Source: Deltaproteobacteria bacterium (GTDB lineage: Bacteria > Desulfobacterota > GWC2-55-46 > UBA9637). From it: a stretch of DNA of 6,770 nucleotides. The position numbers and the translations under genes were made by a program. How positions within the stretch are numbered: position 1 is the stretch's first letter; each line of letters opens with the position of its first letter. This document shows, piece by piece, positions 6,300-6,770 of the stretch. Under the pieces are notes generated by a model. The model did no database searches. It had not been told where the DNA came from and was given only the letters and a program-made list of their open reading frames with translations. Location: contig JACRNK010000171.1 of the NCBI GenBank assembly GCA_016234985.1, positions 1 through 6,770 of the forward strand, read 5' to 3'.

Positions 6300-6770
6300 C
6301 TACTTTTCCTTTTTGGGTATTGTAAATCTAAAAGTCGTCCCCTTTCCCAGTTCGCTTTCCAAAAAGATATTGCCTCCGTGCCTCTCTATAATATATTTTG
6401 CCAGCGCAAGGCCGAGGCCTGTGCCTTTTGTGGTTTTAAGCACATTGCCTGCCCTGAAAAACTCCTCAAAGATATGCGGCGTATCCTCAGGCGGTATGCC
6501 GATTCCTGTGTCTTTTACCTCAACAACAACTCCTTTCGCATCTTTGAAAACCTTTACTTCGACTATTCCGCCCGACGACGTGTATTTGAAGGCATTGGCA
6601 ATGAGATTGGCAAAGACATGGATTATCAGTTCCTTATCCGCTTCAATTTCCAATGCCTCAACATCAACCGCAACCTTTAATTCTATCTGTTTTTCTTCTA
6701 TTTTCGGCAGCGCTATTTCAGCGGCAGTATATATCAACTCTTTGATATTAACTCTCTGAATATTAAGATT
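6300..6770 (-). CDS. Sensor histidine kinase, C-terminal catalytic part, 5' end outside window
   Basis: The open frame on the minus strand continues to the right edge, giving the last 156 residues. It holds the linker after the dimerisation domain (VNIKELIYTAAEIALPK) and then a complete HATPase_c domain. The N box is FANLIANAFKYT at 53-64, the G1 box VKDTGIGIP at 85-93, the F box IFEEFFRAG at 100-108, and the G2 box GTGLGLALAKYIIERHGG at 116-133. The protein ends with TTFRFTIPKKEK. The histidine box and any sensor domains lie off the window, so the signal is unknown. It would phosphorylate a response regulator that is probably encoded upstream of it, to the right. The gene is convergent with the cytochrome gene, with 8 bases between the two stop codons and no hairpin terminator in the gap. 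Confidence 0.95.
   Translation of the reverse strand, partial: NLNIQRVNIKELIYTAAEIALPKIEEKQIELKVAVDVEALEIEADKELIIHVFANLIANAFKYTSSGGIVEVKVFKDAKGVVVEVKDTGIGIPPEDTPHIFEEFFRAGNVLKTTKGTGLGLALAKYIIERHGGNIFLESELGKGTTFRFTIPKKEK

Noticed and set aside
6313..6759. A plus-strand open frame of about 148 codons at the right end
   Set aside because: It is antisense to the histidine kinase, whose N, G1, F and G2 boxes are all clear. Its serine-, proline- and threonine-rich product is a typical shadow of the real gene.

Overview
The window looks like a slice of a bacterial chromosome of moderate GC content. Nine genes run head to tail on the plus strand with overlaps or gaps of at most 35 bases. A tenth gene converges on them from the right edge. 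Gene content (TsaD and RsmA of bacterial type, CutA, a TIGR04283-like glycosyltransferase, a MNT/HEPN pair, a b561-type cytochrome) and the frequent lysine, isoleucine and glycine codons would fit an anaerobic or sediment lineage such as Nitrospirota or a deltaproteobacterial relative. That is an impression only, because no marker in the window fixes the taxon.

Left part (1-2444): the C-terminal part of a cysteine-desulfurase-family PLP enzyme, cut by the window edge, overlaps tsaD by 7 bases. After three bases comes rsmA. TsaD and RsmA are both translation-apparatus enzymes (tRNA t6A37 and 16S rRNA dimethyl-A). The most unusual feature of the window is in tsaD. The gene carries two separate palindromic sequence blocks, both read in frame. 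One is a heptamer-repeat hairpin at about 868-953. The other is a set of three overlapping perfect inverted repeats at 1243-1294. Each adds residues that the family normally lacks, and all catalytic motifs are intact. This resembles the Rickettsia palindromic elements that insert in frame into genes.

Middle part (2480-4152): cutA and a family-2 glycosyltransferase are followed by a nucleotidyltransferase/HEPN pair (MntA/HepT type toxin-antitoxin). The antitoxin-like MNT gene starts inside the end of the glycosyltransferase gene, and its stop overlaps the HEPN start as ATGA. The pair sits inside a housekeeping and metabolic gene run.

Right part (4179-6770): a long class II aldolase homologue keeps the zinc and catalytic residues but has an altered substrate-binding motif and extra N- and C-terminal regions. 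It is followed after one base by a four-helix b561-type cytochrome. The end of a sensor histidine kinase gene on the minus strand converges with only 8 bases between the stops. No tRNA, rRNA, CRISPR array, insertion sequence or clear terminator was seen, and no stretch over 300 bases lacks a gene.
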